Positions 43,617-52,378 of a stretch of DNA of 64,000 nt are shown here, piece after piece (position 1 is the stretch's first letter; each line of letters opens with the position of its first letter). Source of the stretch: Natronolimnobius baerhuensis. GTDB taxonomy: Archaea > Halobacteriota > Halobacteria > Halobacteriales > Natrialbaceae. Both the position numbers and the translations under genes were made by a program. The stretch covers positions 186,001 to 250,000 of the forward strand of contig NZ_MWPH01000001.1 in NCBI RefSeq assembly GCF_002177135.1. The letters run 5' to 3'. Below the pieces are notes generated by a model. The model saw only the letters and a program-made list of their open reading frames with translations, was not told where the DNA came from and did no database searches.

Positions 43617-44090
43617 GGCACGTCGCTGGGCGTCGACACCGAGAGCTTAGAGCACCCACGTACGGGCCACAAACACCACATCTACACGATCAGCGAGATC
43701 GTTCGTCTCGGCGGAATCGCAGAAGCCGTCGCCGAGGACGTTGTCGACGAAGGCGTGATGTACGAGTGTGTCACAAATGACGTGCCGTTCGTCCTGGCTG
43801 GTTCGATCCGCGACGACGGGCCGTTGCCCGATACGATCACCGACGCACTCGAGGCGCAAGACGCCATCCGCGAGCAGGCCCAGGAAGCCGACCTCGTTCT
43901 GATGCTTTCGACGCTGTTGCACTCCGTGGCCGTCGGAAACTGCCTTCCCTCGACCACGAAAACCGTTTGCGTCGACATCAACCCCGCGACCGTTACCCAG
44001 CTACTCGACCGCGGCAGCGCACAGGCCATCGGACTGGTCACCGACATCGGAACGTTCCTGCCGATGCTCCGAGACGAGTTACTCGAGTGA
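43617..44090 (+). pseudogene. archaeal ornithine cyclodeaminase (TIGR00300 family), C-terminal fragment
   Basis: The last 157 codons of the broken gene encode [20 protein letters not shown], then [40 protein letters not shown] and [16 protein letters not shown], all strongly conserved NAD-binding-domain blocks of the family. The fragment is in a different frame from the N-terminal part. An open frame continues upstream through the IS right end to 43494, so a hybrid 198-residue polypeptide could in principle be made, but no promoter or start of the original gene precedes it. There are no internal stops or frameshifts, which suggests the break is recent. Confidence 0.8.
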
Positions 44091-44174
44091 TTGGTTATCT
44101 CGAGAGAATATCTCGAGTGAGAGGAATTCGGCGAGAGCCGGTTTGTTATTACGGTTGAACGCCAAGGCCCGACA

Positions 44175-45809
44175 ATGCCACCCCGGGATGCACTCGCTGC
44201 GGCCGCACTCGAGACACTCCCGATCACCGTCGCCGTTCTCGATGATGACGGGGAGATTCTCCTTACCAACGAGTCCTGGCGGGCGTTCGAGGGGGACGAA
44301 CTGTCGACTGATCACGTCGGCGTCAACTACGTCGCAACCGCAGCGATGGACCGTGACGACGACGATCACGCCGCTCGAGCAGTCGAGGGAATCGAAGCCA
44401 TCCTTGCCGGCGACCGCGAGACGTTCTCGATGGAATACCCCTGTCATTCGCCCCAGCAAAAGCGATGGTTCTTGATGCGTGCGAGTCGGTTCAGCGCTGA
44501 TGGGGAGATGCGCGTCTCGGTCATCCACCTTGATATCACCGACCGAAAACTCGCCGAAATCGCTGCCGAAGCCTCAGCCGAACAGGTCCGCGAAGAACAC
44601 CGCGCACTCGAGCACGTCTTACACCGTGTCGACGGCCTCGTTCGCGACGTCACGGACGCTGCCGTCGGTGCGGGCACTCGTGATGAGATCGAACGGCAGG
44701 TCTGTCAGCGACTCGTCGACACCGAGCCGTACGTTCTCGCCTGGATCGGCCGCGTCGACGTCGCGACACAGCGAATTACACCGCAGACGTGGGCCGGCCA
44801 CGACGACATCCCACTCGAGGATGACGAACTCGTCCTCGAGTCCGAGGATGATCGCTCGCATCCAGCCGTCCAGGCGCTCGAGGCGGGCGACTCTCACGTG
44901 ATTCAGGACCTCGAGTCGTTCGAGGCTGCTGATCGCTGGTGGCCCACCTGCGCTGGCGAGCACGTCCAGTCGGTCGCGGCGATTCCACTCGAGTACGGTG
45001 ACGTCACCTATGGCGTCCTCGTGCTCTTTGCTGCTGAATCGGGCGTCTTCGACGGTCGGGAACTGCCAGTCCTCGAATCGCTTGCCGGCACGGTGTCGAC
45101 TGCACTCAACGCTATCGAGACACAACAGATGCTGACAACCGAAACCGTCGTCGAACTCGAGGTGGCAATCGAGGACCCATCGTTGTTCGTGACGTCTCTC
45201 GCAGACACGCTCGAGGCGATGATCACCTATCGGGGGCTAACCTACGACGAGAGCGGGACACCGCTGGCCTTCTTCCACGTCGACGAAATCGACGGCGCTG
45301 TCGATGTTGCGACCAATATCGAGGGCGTCGAACAGGTAACCGTCGTCACCGAGTACGACGATGGGTTGTTACTCGAGTTAGCACTGGTAGATGGGCTGGT
45401 CCCAGCACTTGCCACCCACGGCGCGGTTATCCAGCGATTCGACGTCGATGGCCGCGTCGCGGACCTCACACTCGAGTTGCCAAACGGACAGTCCGCCCGG
45501 GCAACGTATAACATGATCACGGAGCGCTACGACCGAGTGGAACTACTCAGCTATCAGGAGAGCAATCGGCCGGCCAAGACGCCACGAGACGTGAGTGCAC
45601 AACTCGATGAGCGACTGACTGACCGCCAGCAAATGGCCCTTCAGAAGGCCTATTACGCCGATTACTTCGAGTGGCCCCGCGACGTGTCGGGCGAGGAACT
45701 TGCGGCGTCGATGGGCGTCTCCAGATCGACGTTCCACCAGCACCTCCGCGCTGCACAGCGAAAACTGCTTGAGGAACTGTTTGCCGCTGACCCCACTAGT
45801 GAGGGCTAG
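44175..45809 (+). CDS. Bat-like HTH_10 transcriptional regulator
   Basis: The 544-residue protein has a PAS domain (about 10-130, ending SVIHLDITDRKLAE), a GAF domain (about 150-320), the bacterioopsin-activator domain (about 325-470) and HTH_10 at the C terminus. The helix-turn-helix is LTDRQQMALQKAYYADYFEW plus SGEELAASMGVSRSTFHQHL. This order matches Bat, which activates bacterioopsin and carotenoid genes in Halobacterium under low oxygen and light. The phytoene synthase gene begins 61 bases downstream in the same direction, and the bacterioruberin operon lies beyond it. Control of carotenoid synthesis is therefore a plausible inference. Confidence 0.87.
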   Translation: MPPRDALAAAALETLPITVAVLDDDGEILLTNESWRAFEGDELSTDHVGVNYVATAAMDRDDDDHAARAVEGIEAILAGDRETFSMEYPCHSPQQKRWFLMRASRFSADGEMRVSVIHLDITDRKLAEIAAEASAEQVREEHRALEHVLHRVDGLVRDVTDAAVGAGTRDEIERQVCQRLVDTEPYVLAWIGRVDVATQRITPQTWAGHDDIPLEDDELVLESEDDRSHPAVQALEAGDSHVIQDLESFEAADRWWPTCAGEHVQSVAAIPLEYGDVTYGVLVLFAAESGVFDGRELPVLESLAGTVSTALNAIETQQMLTTETVVELEVAIEDPSLFVTSLADTLEAMITYRGLTYDESGTPLAFFHVDEIDGAVDVATNIEGVEQVTVVTEYDDGLLLELALVDGLVPALATHGAVIQRFDVDGRVADLTLELPNGQSARATYNMITERYDRVELLSYQESNRPAKTPRDVSAQLDERLTDRQQMALQKAYYADYFEWPRDVSGEELAASMGVSRSTFHQHLRAAQRKLLEELFAADPTSEG

Positions 45810-45870
45810 CTATTTTATAGACACCTGTTGTACGAGAGACACCAGCCGGCGCGACCGGATTACTTCACCA

Positions 45871-46827
45871 ATGCAACAGGATCAGATTGATGCCGGAAAG
45901 GCGATCCAGCGCCGCACCGGAAAGACGTTTTATCTCGCCACCAAATTCCTTCCAGAGCGTGTCCGACACGCAACACACGTGCTGTATGCGTTTTTCCGAA
46001 TCGCGGACGAGGTTGTCGACGACCCCGGCGACATTTCGCCCGAACAGCAACGTGCTGAACTCGAGGCGCTGCGAGCGCAGGCACTCGGCGAAACCGAGCC
46101 TGACGATCCAGTTCTCGAGGCGTTCGTCGAACTGCGCGAGCAGTACGGCATCGCCGACGAGGAAGTCAACGAGTTCATCGACGCCATGGCGACCGATATC
46201 GAAACGAGTCGGTACGAAACCTACGCCGACCTCGAGGCCTATATGCGTGGCTCAGCGGCCGCCGTCGGTGTGATGATGACGGCGATCATGGAACCTGAGA
46301 TGGAAGATGCAGCGCTTCCACACGCAATCAAACTCGGCGAAGCGTTCCAGTTAACGAACTTCCTGCGAGACGTTCGCGAGGACATCCTCGACCGCGACCG
46401 GATCTATCTCCCCGAAGAGACGCTCGAGAGATACGACGTCAGCGAGGAAGAAATTGAACGCCTCGAGTACTCTGAGGAGTTTGGAGCGGCGATGGCACAC
46501 GAACTCCAGCGCGCTGAGGACCTGTACCGAGAGGGCGTTGCCGGTATCCGCTATCTGCCCGAGGACTGCCAGTTGCCAGTGTTGCTGTCGGCCGTGCTCT
46601 ACGCTGAACATCACGCACTGATCCGTAATCAGGAGTACGACGTACTCTCCGCTGGCCCATCGTTGTCGACGACGCGAAAACTGTGGTGTCTGGCGAAGAC
46701 GCGCTGGCACTGGCACTGGAATCGTGACCCTGAAGCGGTGTTTCACCGTGTGTCTGCGATTCCAACCGTCGACCCCGACCCTCACGGCCGCAGCCCCGGC
46801 CACGGTGACAGCATCCCGACGCAGTAA
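45871..46827 (+). CDS. crtB: phytoene synthase
   Basis: This 318-residue enzyme condenses two geranylgeranyl diphosphates to phytoene, the first committed carotenoid step. Both aspartate-rich motifs are visible: DEVVDD at about residues 46-51 and DVREDILDRDR near 170-180. FRDVRED-type FLRDVREDILDRDRIYLPEE is the family signature. The ATG at 45871 (MQQDQIDAGKAIQRRTGKTF) gives the normal length; upstream in-frame codons overlap the preceding gene. A TATA-like TTTTATAG at 45813-45820 lies about 50 bases upstream. C50 carotenoid genes face it downstream. Confidence 0.93.
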   Translation: MQQDQIDAGKAIQRRTGKTFYLATKFLPERVRHATHVLYAFFRIADEVVDDPGDISPEQQRAELEALRAQALGETEPDDPVLEAFVELREQYGIADEEVNEFIDAMATDIETSRYETYADLEAYMRGSAAAVGVMMTAIMEPEMEDAALPHAIKLGEAFQLTNFLRDVREDILDRDRIYLPEETLERYDVSEEEIERLEYSEEFGAAMAHELQRAEDLYREGVAGIRYLPEDCQLPVLLSAVLYAEHHALIRNQEYDVLSAGPSLSTTRKLWCLAKTRWHWHWNRDPEAVFHRVSAIPTVDPDPHGRSPGHGDSIPTQ

Positions 46828-46893
46828 CTCGCTTATGAAGGCCCCAGATATCGTGGCCATCCGTTCGTATCCGATTCGTTCGAACACAGTGGT

Positions 46894-47133
46894 ATGAGCA
46901 GTCAGACACAGACACGTTCTTCACAGGCACGTACCCAGCATCGTTCGACTACCGTCTCGGAGACACAGTCGTCACCAGCGGATTCGGCGAGCGACCTGCT
47001 CGAGGTTGAAGCGAGCGATCAGGAATTAGCGCGAACAGCAGCGATCACCCTCGGCATCTGGCTGATGTTGACGCTTGCTGCCGTGGGGATACTCATGCTG
47101 ACCGGCGATGCGATTTCAGCGGTGGTCGTCTAA
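46894..47133 (+). CDS. 79-residue single-helix membrane protein
   Basis: The Ser/Thr/Gln-rich N terminus of about 45 residues is followed by one membrane helix, ITLGIWLMLTLAAVGILMLT, and a very short tail. It lies 66 bases after crtB in the same direction and may be co-transcribed. No family is recognised. An outward N terminus with possible glycosylation sites is conceivable but unproven. Confidence 0.55.
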   Translation: MSSQTQTRSSQARTQHRSTTVSETQSSPADSASDLLEVEASDQELARTAAITLGIWLMLTLAAVGILMLTGDAISAVVV

Positions 47134-47168
47134 GCGACCGGCAATTTTGTTTCGCAGTTGTTACTATA

Positions 47169-47492
47169 TTAGCGATACCAGCTGTGTTTGTGTTCGTAGT
47201 CCCCGTCGTGTTTCTCGTTCGCTCGCTCTTCGCGGGACCGGGGACGTTCGACTGACCGCGTTCGATAGAGGTACAGGCTACCGACGATCAGCGGTCCAGC
47301 CAGACCAAGGTAGAACTCGAGTCCGAACGCCACGACCGCGAGGCAGGTACTGAGCCCCATCGCCACGGCCCAGTGGAGCGCCGTGGAGAGGCGCTTGCGG
47401 CGGGCGTTGTAGTACACCGCTGTCGTCGGCGGCAGGACGATGATCGCGCCGATCAATCCAAGCGCCAAGATCGTGGTTCCAATTTCGGACAT
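47169..47492 (-). CDS. small membrane protein with three helices
   Basis: This 107-residue protein has hydrophobic segments at about 6-26 (TTILALGLIGAIIVLPPTTA), 38-58 and 60-78, then a highly charged tail rich in Arg, Glu and His (RPRSREERANEKHDGDYEHK). It lies 71 bases downstream of cruF on the same strand, so it may belong to the carotenoid transcript. The function is unknown. Confidence 0.6.
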   Translation of the reverse strand: MSEIGTTILALGLIGAIIVLPPTTAVYYNARRKRLSTALHWAVAMGLSTCLAVVAFGLEFYLGLAGPLIVGSLYLYRTRSVERPRSREERANEKHDGDYEHKHSWYR

Positions 47493-47563
47493 AATCGAGA
47501 TAATACTGTCCTTGCATAAAAATCTTGTTCGAATTTAGCCAAAATGCATCTTCAGAGGAAATT

Positions 47564-48460
47564 CTAACGCATATTTGTTGATGGAATCGCGGTTCGAACC
47601 ATCTCCCAGTCGTACCGATCCGTACTAAACAGGCCGAGACAGAACAGCCCGGCGACGCCCGCTGCGATCCAGTTGCCATAGAGGAGGTTGATCGCTCCCC
47701 ACAGTAACACAAAACTCACCAAATCGTCGAGGATGAACACGCAGTCGTCGACGCGCTCGAGCAACGCCTCGCGGTCGAAAGCCAGGTCGACGAGGAGGAT
47801 GGCGACGGTGCCGGAGATGATCCAGCCGAAATAGTTCGAGAGCGGCACGCCGTAGAACCCGCCCGACTCGAACGCCCAAAAGCCGATGGCGACGGCAGCA
47901 GGGTCGAGGACGACATCGACGGCGACGACGGCGGCGATGGCGACCGGCACCCGGACAAACAACCGCTCACGCCAGTCGCCAAGTACCAGCAGCGTCAGCA
48001 GGTAGGCGTTCAACACGAGCGGGATGAAAAACAGCGGGAGCGCTATCGGCACCTCACCGAAGAGCATCGGCCCCAACTGGATCGTGTACTCGAACGCGCC
48101 GTAGGGCCAGTCCGTCCGAACGCCGATCATCTCGATTGCGTACGTATAGATCGTCAACACACCGAGACAGCCAAGCGCCCACCAGCCGATTCGCGGGAGG
48201 AGGCCGACCAGCAGTGGCGAGCGCATGACTGCTGTTCCAAAGAGGATGAACAACGGATTGTACGCCAGTGGCCCCGTGAGCCAGCCCTCCGCGCTCGCGA
48301 CGAGCGTCACCGCGCCGATAAACGGAAAGACAACCGCAATCGTGAACCGATTCTCTTGGATGATCTGCTCGAGGCGGTGTTGAACGCTTTCTCGCGTACC
48401 GGCTTGGTCGTCGTGGTCGTACTCGTCGCGTTCGCTTCCTCGAGTGTTCGTGTTATCCAT
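47564..48460 (-). CDS. cruF: bisanhydrobacterioruberin hydratase
   Basis: The 298-residue membrane enzyme adds water to the C50 carotenoid end groups in the last step of bacterioruberin synthesis. It has about seven helices and the carotenoid-hydratase signature VRTDWPYGAFEYTIQLGPML near residue 112, FFIPLVLNAYLLTLLVLGDW, and DVVLDPAAVAIGFWAFESGG near 185-205. The start overlaps the stop of lyeJ by 8 bases, so translation is coupled in the known haloarchaeal order crtD-lyeJ-cruF. The family match and the context agree. Confidence 0.92.
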   Translation of the reverse strand: MDNTNTRGSERDEYDHDDQAGTRESVQHRLEQIIQENRFTIAVVFPFIGAVTLVASAEGWLTGPLAYNPLFILFGTAVMRSPLLVGLLPRIGWWALGCLGVLTIYTYAIEMIGVRTDWPYGAFEYTIQLGPMLFGEVPIALPLFFIPLVLNAYLLTLLVLGDWRERLFVRVPVAIAAVVAVDVVLDPAAVAIGFWAFESGGFYGVPLSNYFGWIISGTVAILLVDLAFDREALLERVDDCVFILDDLVSFVLLWGAINLLYGNWIAAGVAGLFCLGLFSTDRYDWEMVRTAIPSTNMR

Positions 48461-49367
48461 AGAGCAGCCTCCAGAGTCCGCCCATCGTTAGCACTGCGCC
48501 GACGACGGTGTTGATCGCCGGGAACCACCAGTACGCGTGGTCGACGTTGACGCTCGCGGTGGCAATTGCCCCCACGAGGACGGGGTAGACGAGCATGACT
48601 GCGCCCAGTCGCACGTCGAGTGCACCAAAGGCGAGTGCGCTCGCGAGCCAGCAGGCCCCGCAGTAGGCGTAGGTCCGTTGCGCTCCCAACACGGTCGCCG
48701 TGGTCCGAATACCCGTTTCACGGTCAGGTTCGATGTCGGGAATCGCCGAAAACGTGTGCATTCCCATCGCCCAGAGCCAGCCGCCGACAACGGCGAGGAC
48801 GGGCGGCTGGACGCCGGCGACGGCAGCGTACGCCGCCGCACCGGGGACGATGTACAGGCCGTTCGAGACCGAATCGAGCACAGGCGTCGTCTTGAACCGT
48901 ACCGGCGGCGCGCTGTAGGCGGCCCCGAGGACGACAAATGCGGCGAGCCAGGGCCAGGCGGCTGTCGGCACCAGTGGTGCGAACAGCAACGGGAGCGCCC
49001 CGCAGATTCCGACGAGAATCGGGACAACTCGTTGCCCGCGATAGCGACTCTCTTTTTCGTCTTTCTTCGGATTTGCGGCGTCGATCTCGCGGTCGTAGAT
49101 GTCGTTGATCCCGTACAGAAACACGTTCGCCGGCAGCAGGAAGTACGCGAACAGCACGACCGCTGCGGGCGCGATCAGTTCGGCCTGTGACTCCGCCCCG
49201 TAGGCGACCCCGACCAGCACCGGCCCCGCGAGGTAGAGCCAAAAGCGCGGCCTCGAGAGCGCCACGAGATACGACAGTTGCGCACCGATCCCGTCCTCTG
49301 TCATCGCTGGTCCCGTTTTCGAGTCATTCGATCCGTTCGATGACTTTGTGTCCGTCTCCCGCGTCAT
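48453..49367 (-). CDS. lyeJ: lycopene elongase / UbiA-family prenyltransferase
   Basis: The 304-residue membrane prenyltransferase adds C5 units to lycopene on the way to C50 bacterioruberin. A polar N terminus of 25-30 residues precedes LVALSRPRFWLYLAGPVLVG. The first Asp motif is NDIYDREIDAANPKKDEKES near residue 88 and the second is DIEPDRETGIRTTATVLGAQ near 212. About seven helices are predicted. An internal ATG (MTEDGIGAQLSYL) could also serve as start. It is between crtD, 105 bases upstream, and cruF, overlapping by 8 bases. Confidence 0.92.
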   Translation of the reverse strand: MTRETDTKSSNGSNDSKTGPAMTEDGIGAQLSYLVALSRPRFWLYLAGPVLVGVAYGAESQAELIAPAAVVLFAYFLLPANVFLYGINDIYDREIDAANPKKDEKESRYRGQRVVPILVGICGALPLLFAPLVPTAAWPWLAAFVVLGAAYSAPPVRFKTTPVLDSVSNGLYIVPGAAAYAAVAGVQPPVLAVVGGWLWAMGMHTFSAIPDIEPDRETGIRTTATVLGAQRTYAYCGACWLASALAFGALDVRLGAVMLVYPVLVGAIATASVNVDHAYWWFPAINTVVGAVLTMGGLWRLLYG

Positions 49368-49472
49368 CTCTTCCCCTCTCGAGTCCAGTACTGTTGCGAT
49401 GCTCGAGACTCGAGTCTGTCCCTGCCCGCGATGACGCTCGTCCCCGTCCGGTATCGATGAACCACTGGCGGC

Positions 49473-50987
49473 TCACTTCCGTTCTGACTGTGGCTGTGCT
49501 GTCTGGTGGCCATAGTCTTCACAGACCGATTCAGCGGTCAGTTCGCCGCTGATGAGACACATCGGGACGCCGATGCCGGGCGTCGTATCCCCGCCGACGA
49601 AGTAGAGTCCGTCGACCTCTTTCGAGCGATGGGGCGGCCGAAACAGCGCCGTCTGTCGGAGGGTGTGAGCAAGTCCGAGTGCCGTCCCGTCGTAGCTGTT
49701 GTACCGTGAGGCGAAATCGTCGACCGAGAATTGCTCCTCGAGGACGATCCGGTCGCGAATATCCGTTCCAGTGTTGGCCGCGATATCGTCGAGGACTTCG
49801 TCGCGGTAGTTCTGGCGAATCTCGGGTGTATCGTCGAGTCCGGGTGCAACCGGCACGAGAACGAACAGGGCACTGTGGCCCTCGGGTGCGACGGTGTCGT
49901 CGGTTTCCGAGGGCACGCAGCAGTAGTACGCGGGATCATCAGGCCAGGCCGGGTCGTCGAAAATCTGCTCGAAGTGCTCGTCCCACTCCGTTGGCAACAC
50001 GAGGGTGTGGTGGGCCAACTCCTCGAGGTCGCCTTCGACGCCGAGATAGAGCAAGAACGCGGAGGGGGCGTAGGTTCGTGCGTCCCAGTAGTCGGCGTCG
50101 TAGCCTCGTTGCTCCGCGGGGAGCAGGTCCTGTTCGGTGTGGGCGTAGTCGGTGTTGCTGACCACGAGATCAGGTCGGAGCGGGCCATCCGGAGTTTCGA
50201 CGAGGAACGCTCCTTCGCGGCCTTTGATCGCGGTTGCCGGTCGGTCTGTATCGTAGGTGACGCCGAGTTCGGTGCCCAGTTCGACGATGGCGTCGATGAC
50301 AGCGCCGATCCCACCCTCGGGATACCAGACACCGAGGTTGAAATCGACGTGGCTCATCAGATTGTACAGCGCGGGCGTGTTCGACGGCGACCCGCCGAGA
50401 AAGACCAGCGTGTACTGCATGATCTGCTGGAGCTTTGGATGGTCGAAGTAGTTCTCGACGTGGCCCTGCATCGATCCGAGCAACGAGAGCCCGCGTGCCT
50501 GTCGTGCCACATCGAGGTCGACGAAATCCCGCAGCCGTGTGCGATCCTCGTAAACGAAATGCTCCATCCCCACCTCATAGTTCTCGCGTGACTTCTCGAG
50601 GTAGCGCTCTAATTGCTCGCCTGCGCCCTCTTCGTACTCCTCGAACAGTTCCTTCGTCCGCTCGAGGTCGGGCGTGATGTCGACTTGATCGTCATCTTTG
50701 AAGAAAATACGATAGTGCGGATCGAGATGCGTCAGTTCGTAGTACTCCGACGGTGTCCGGTCAAAGGCACCGAAAAATCGCTCGAAGACATCAGGCATCA
50801 GGTACCACGATGGCCCCATATCGAACCGAAAGCCATCGCGCTCGAGTCGACTCGCCCGGCCACCGAGTTGCTCGTTTTTCTCGATGACGTGGACGTCAGC
50901 GCCGGTATCAGCGAGATAACACGCACTCGAGAGGCCCCCGACACCACCTCCAATAACGACAACGGACTCATCGGTCAGCGCTTGCAT
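49473..50987 (-). CDS. crtD: carotenoid 3,4-desaturase (CrtI/CrtD family)
   Basis: This 504-residue flavoprotein introduces double bases in the carotenoid chain during bacterioruberin synthesis. The FAD-binding motif VVVIGGGVGGLSSACYLADT is at residues 9-28, followed by NEQLGGRASRLERDGFRFDM. The C-terminal signature GLYFVGGDTTPGIGVPMCLI is near 465. It is first in the operon with lyeJ and cruF; the 105-base gap to lyeJ could hold a second promoter. The same fold includes phytoene desaturase CrtI; context favours CrtD. Confidence 0.9.
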   Translation of the reverse strand: MQALTDESVVVIGGGVGGLSSACYLADTGADVHVIEKNEQLGGRASRLERDGFRFDMGPSWYLMPDVFERFFGAFDRTPSEYYELTHLDPHYRIFFKDDDQVDITPDLERTKELFEEYEEGAGEQLERYLEKSRENYEVGMEHFVYEDRTRLRDFVDLDVARQARGLSLLGSMQGHVENYFDHPKLQQIMQYTLVFLGGSPSNTPALYNLMSHVDFNLGVWYPEGGIGAVIDAIVELGTELGVTYDTDRPATAIKGREGAFLVETPDGPLRPDLVVSNTDYAHTEQDLLPAEQRGYDADYWDARTYAPSAFLLYLGVEGDLEELAHHTLVLPTEWDEHFEQIFDDPAWPDDPAYYCCVPSETDDTVAPEGHSALFVLVPVAPGLDDTPEIRQNYRDEVLDDIAANTGTDIRDRIVLEEQFSVDDFASRYNSYDGTALGLAHTLRQTALFRPPHRSKEVDGLYFVGGDTTPGIGVPMCLISGELTAESVCEDYGHQTAQPQSERK

Positions 50988-51160
50988 AGGTATTCGTGAC
51001 TGTCGCCGCAGTGAAAAGCCTATACCATACTATGTTGGATTTCCGTTGAGACAGCGCCAGTACTCGAGAATTGGGTAGCCGTTCTGCCTGCATCTGGCCG
51101 TCACCGCTCCGATTCGGTGACTGTCATCAGTATAATTAACTCGGTTCCGTATCTGCGTAC

Positions 51161-51169
51161 TTTTATACC
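51161..51169 (+). promoter_or_regulatory. TATA box of the 51193 small gene
   Basis: TTTTATACC lies 24-32 bases before the ATG at 51193, a strong match that supports expression of this very short ORF. Confidence 0.6.
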
Positions 51170-51192
51170 TGATCCTGGTATACACCCACATG

Positions 51193-51309
51193 ATGCCGGA
51201 CGTTACCGTCTCCGACAACCTGTACGCAAAACTCGAGGAACAGACCGATGAGTCCATTGAGGAGACGCTGTGGGAACTGATGTACCAGACCCAGCGTGGC
51301 TATCAGTAG
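51193..51309 (+). CDS. 38-residue antitoxin-like small protein
   Basis: The peptide begins MPDVTVSDNLYAKLEEQTDE and continues SIEETLWELMYQTQRGY. The VTVSDxLYxxLEExT...SIEETLWxL pattern is that of short ribbon-helix-helix or VapB-like antitoxins (DUF7557-like) in haloarchaea. An ATG immediately before (51190) is an alternative start. No toxin gene adjoins it: the next gene is aIF1A on the other strand. It may be a solitary regulator. Confidence 0.6.
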   Translation: MPDVTVSDNLYAKLEEQTDESIEETLWELMYQTQRGYQ

Positions 51310-51430
51310 CGAGAATAGGTCGTCCTGATGCGATGTCGTTTCGCTGTAGGTCGCTGGTGAGATATCTCTCGAGCACTATCGCTCGGCCCCAACTGGGGAC
51401 TAAGCGCACAGCGGTATCCGCGAGTAGAAA

Positions 51431-51715
51431 TCAGTCGATATGGCCTTCGCGACGGAGCTGGTCTGCGTCCTGACTGGTGTATCGCCATTCAATCGTCGCT
51501 TTCTCGTCCTGCCAGTCCCAGGGCTCGGCGACGACGATGTCGTCTTGCTCGATCCAGGTCCGATATTTCATTCGTCCCGGAATGCGTCCGAGACGCTCTT
51601 CGCCGTCTGCACAGCGAAGTTGGACGTGGTTTCCACCGAGATGCTCGGTGACGACGGCGAACACTTCATCGTTGTTGGGCATACGGAGATTCCGACGCCC
51701 GGATTCTTCTGTCAC
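51431..51715 (-). CDS. eif1A: translation initiation factor 1A
   Basis: The 94-residue OB-fold factor helps recruit initiator tRNA and select the start codon. Marks are [20 protein letters not shown] and [20 protein letters not shown]. It uses a GTG start at 51715, with a TATA box CTTTTAAAC 23-31 bases upstream (51738-51746), which fits a leaderless mRNA. Length and sequence are typical of haloarchaeal aIF1A, and no other reading is likely. Confidence 0.95.
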   Translation of the reverse strand: MTEESGRRNLRMPNNDEVFAVVTEHLGGNHVQLRCADGEERLGRIPGRMKYRTWIEQDDIVVAEPWDWQDEKATIEWRYTSQDADQLRREGHID

Positions 51716-51784
51716 ACTTGCCCTACGAACGGAAGACGTTTAAAAGATTGGAGAGCCGTGGTAACATGACTCTTGGATTATCAC

Positions 51785-52297
51785 TCACAGCTCCCGATCC
51801 GAATCCGGATTCTCGAGGTCCCAGAGAATCTCCGGTAAGAATGCCTCGAGATTGTCGATCACGCTGCGTTCGCTGACGTTTAACCCCTCACAGTGCTCGT
51901 GGGCTGAGTCGCGAATATCGACGTGGAGGTCGCCATCCTCGAGCCAGACACCGAGGGGAAACACCGAACAGCGTGTGGGTTTCCAGTCTTCCTCGAGGTG
52001 GAGCGTACAGAGGCCGTCCTCTCGGAGAAAGGCACAGGCACAGCCGTCCTCGGCGACGTGCTCTTCGCGCCCTTTCTCCTCGCGCGTGACGAACTTCTCG
52101 CCGCGAAACTCGGTCGTCGTCTCCGCGAGGTTCGCCCGCTGGGCTAACTCGAGGAGATCCCGGTCGTAGAGCAAGACGCCGTGGTGACAACACCACGTAC
52201 AGTCTTCGACGCACTCGAACGTCAGATCGGGATCGAACTCGACGATAACCTCGCGGTCGGGGTAGACTTCGACGCGACGCGGGGTCTCGGTGCTCAC
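51785..52297 (-). CDS. YkgJ-family cysteine-cluster protein
   Basis: The 170-residue protein has the YkgJ/CxxCxxCC pattern as FECVEDCTWCCHHGVLLYDR near residue 30, then CACAFLREDGLCTLHLEEDW and KPTRCSVFPLGVWL with further cysteines. These presumably bind a zinc or iron-sulfur cluster. It begins with GTG at 52297. The group's function is not established. The gene follows FAH on the same strand with about 80 bases between. Confidence 0.82.
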   Translation of the reverse strand: MSTETPRRVEVYPDREVIVEFDPDLTFECVEDCTWCCHHGVLLYDRDLLELAQRANLAETTTEFRGEKFVTREEKGREEHVAEDGCACAFLREDGLCTLHLEEDWKPTRCSVFPLGVWLEDGDLHVDIRDSAHEHCEGLNVSERSVIDNLEAFLPEILWDLENPDSDREL

Positions 52298-52378
52298 GAG
52301 CGAGGGGAGGGAGCGCGTGCGGAAGTGCCTTTCTTCCTGGCCTGTTGGTCGAACCAGCGAGCAGACAGGACTCGTTGC

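Noticed and set aside
41650-44170. A tnpA (Y1 transposase) gene beside tnpB
   Set aside because: No frame of about 130-150 codons with an HUH motif exists next to tnpB on either strand; the element is of the tnpB-only type.
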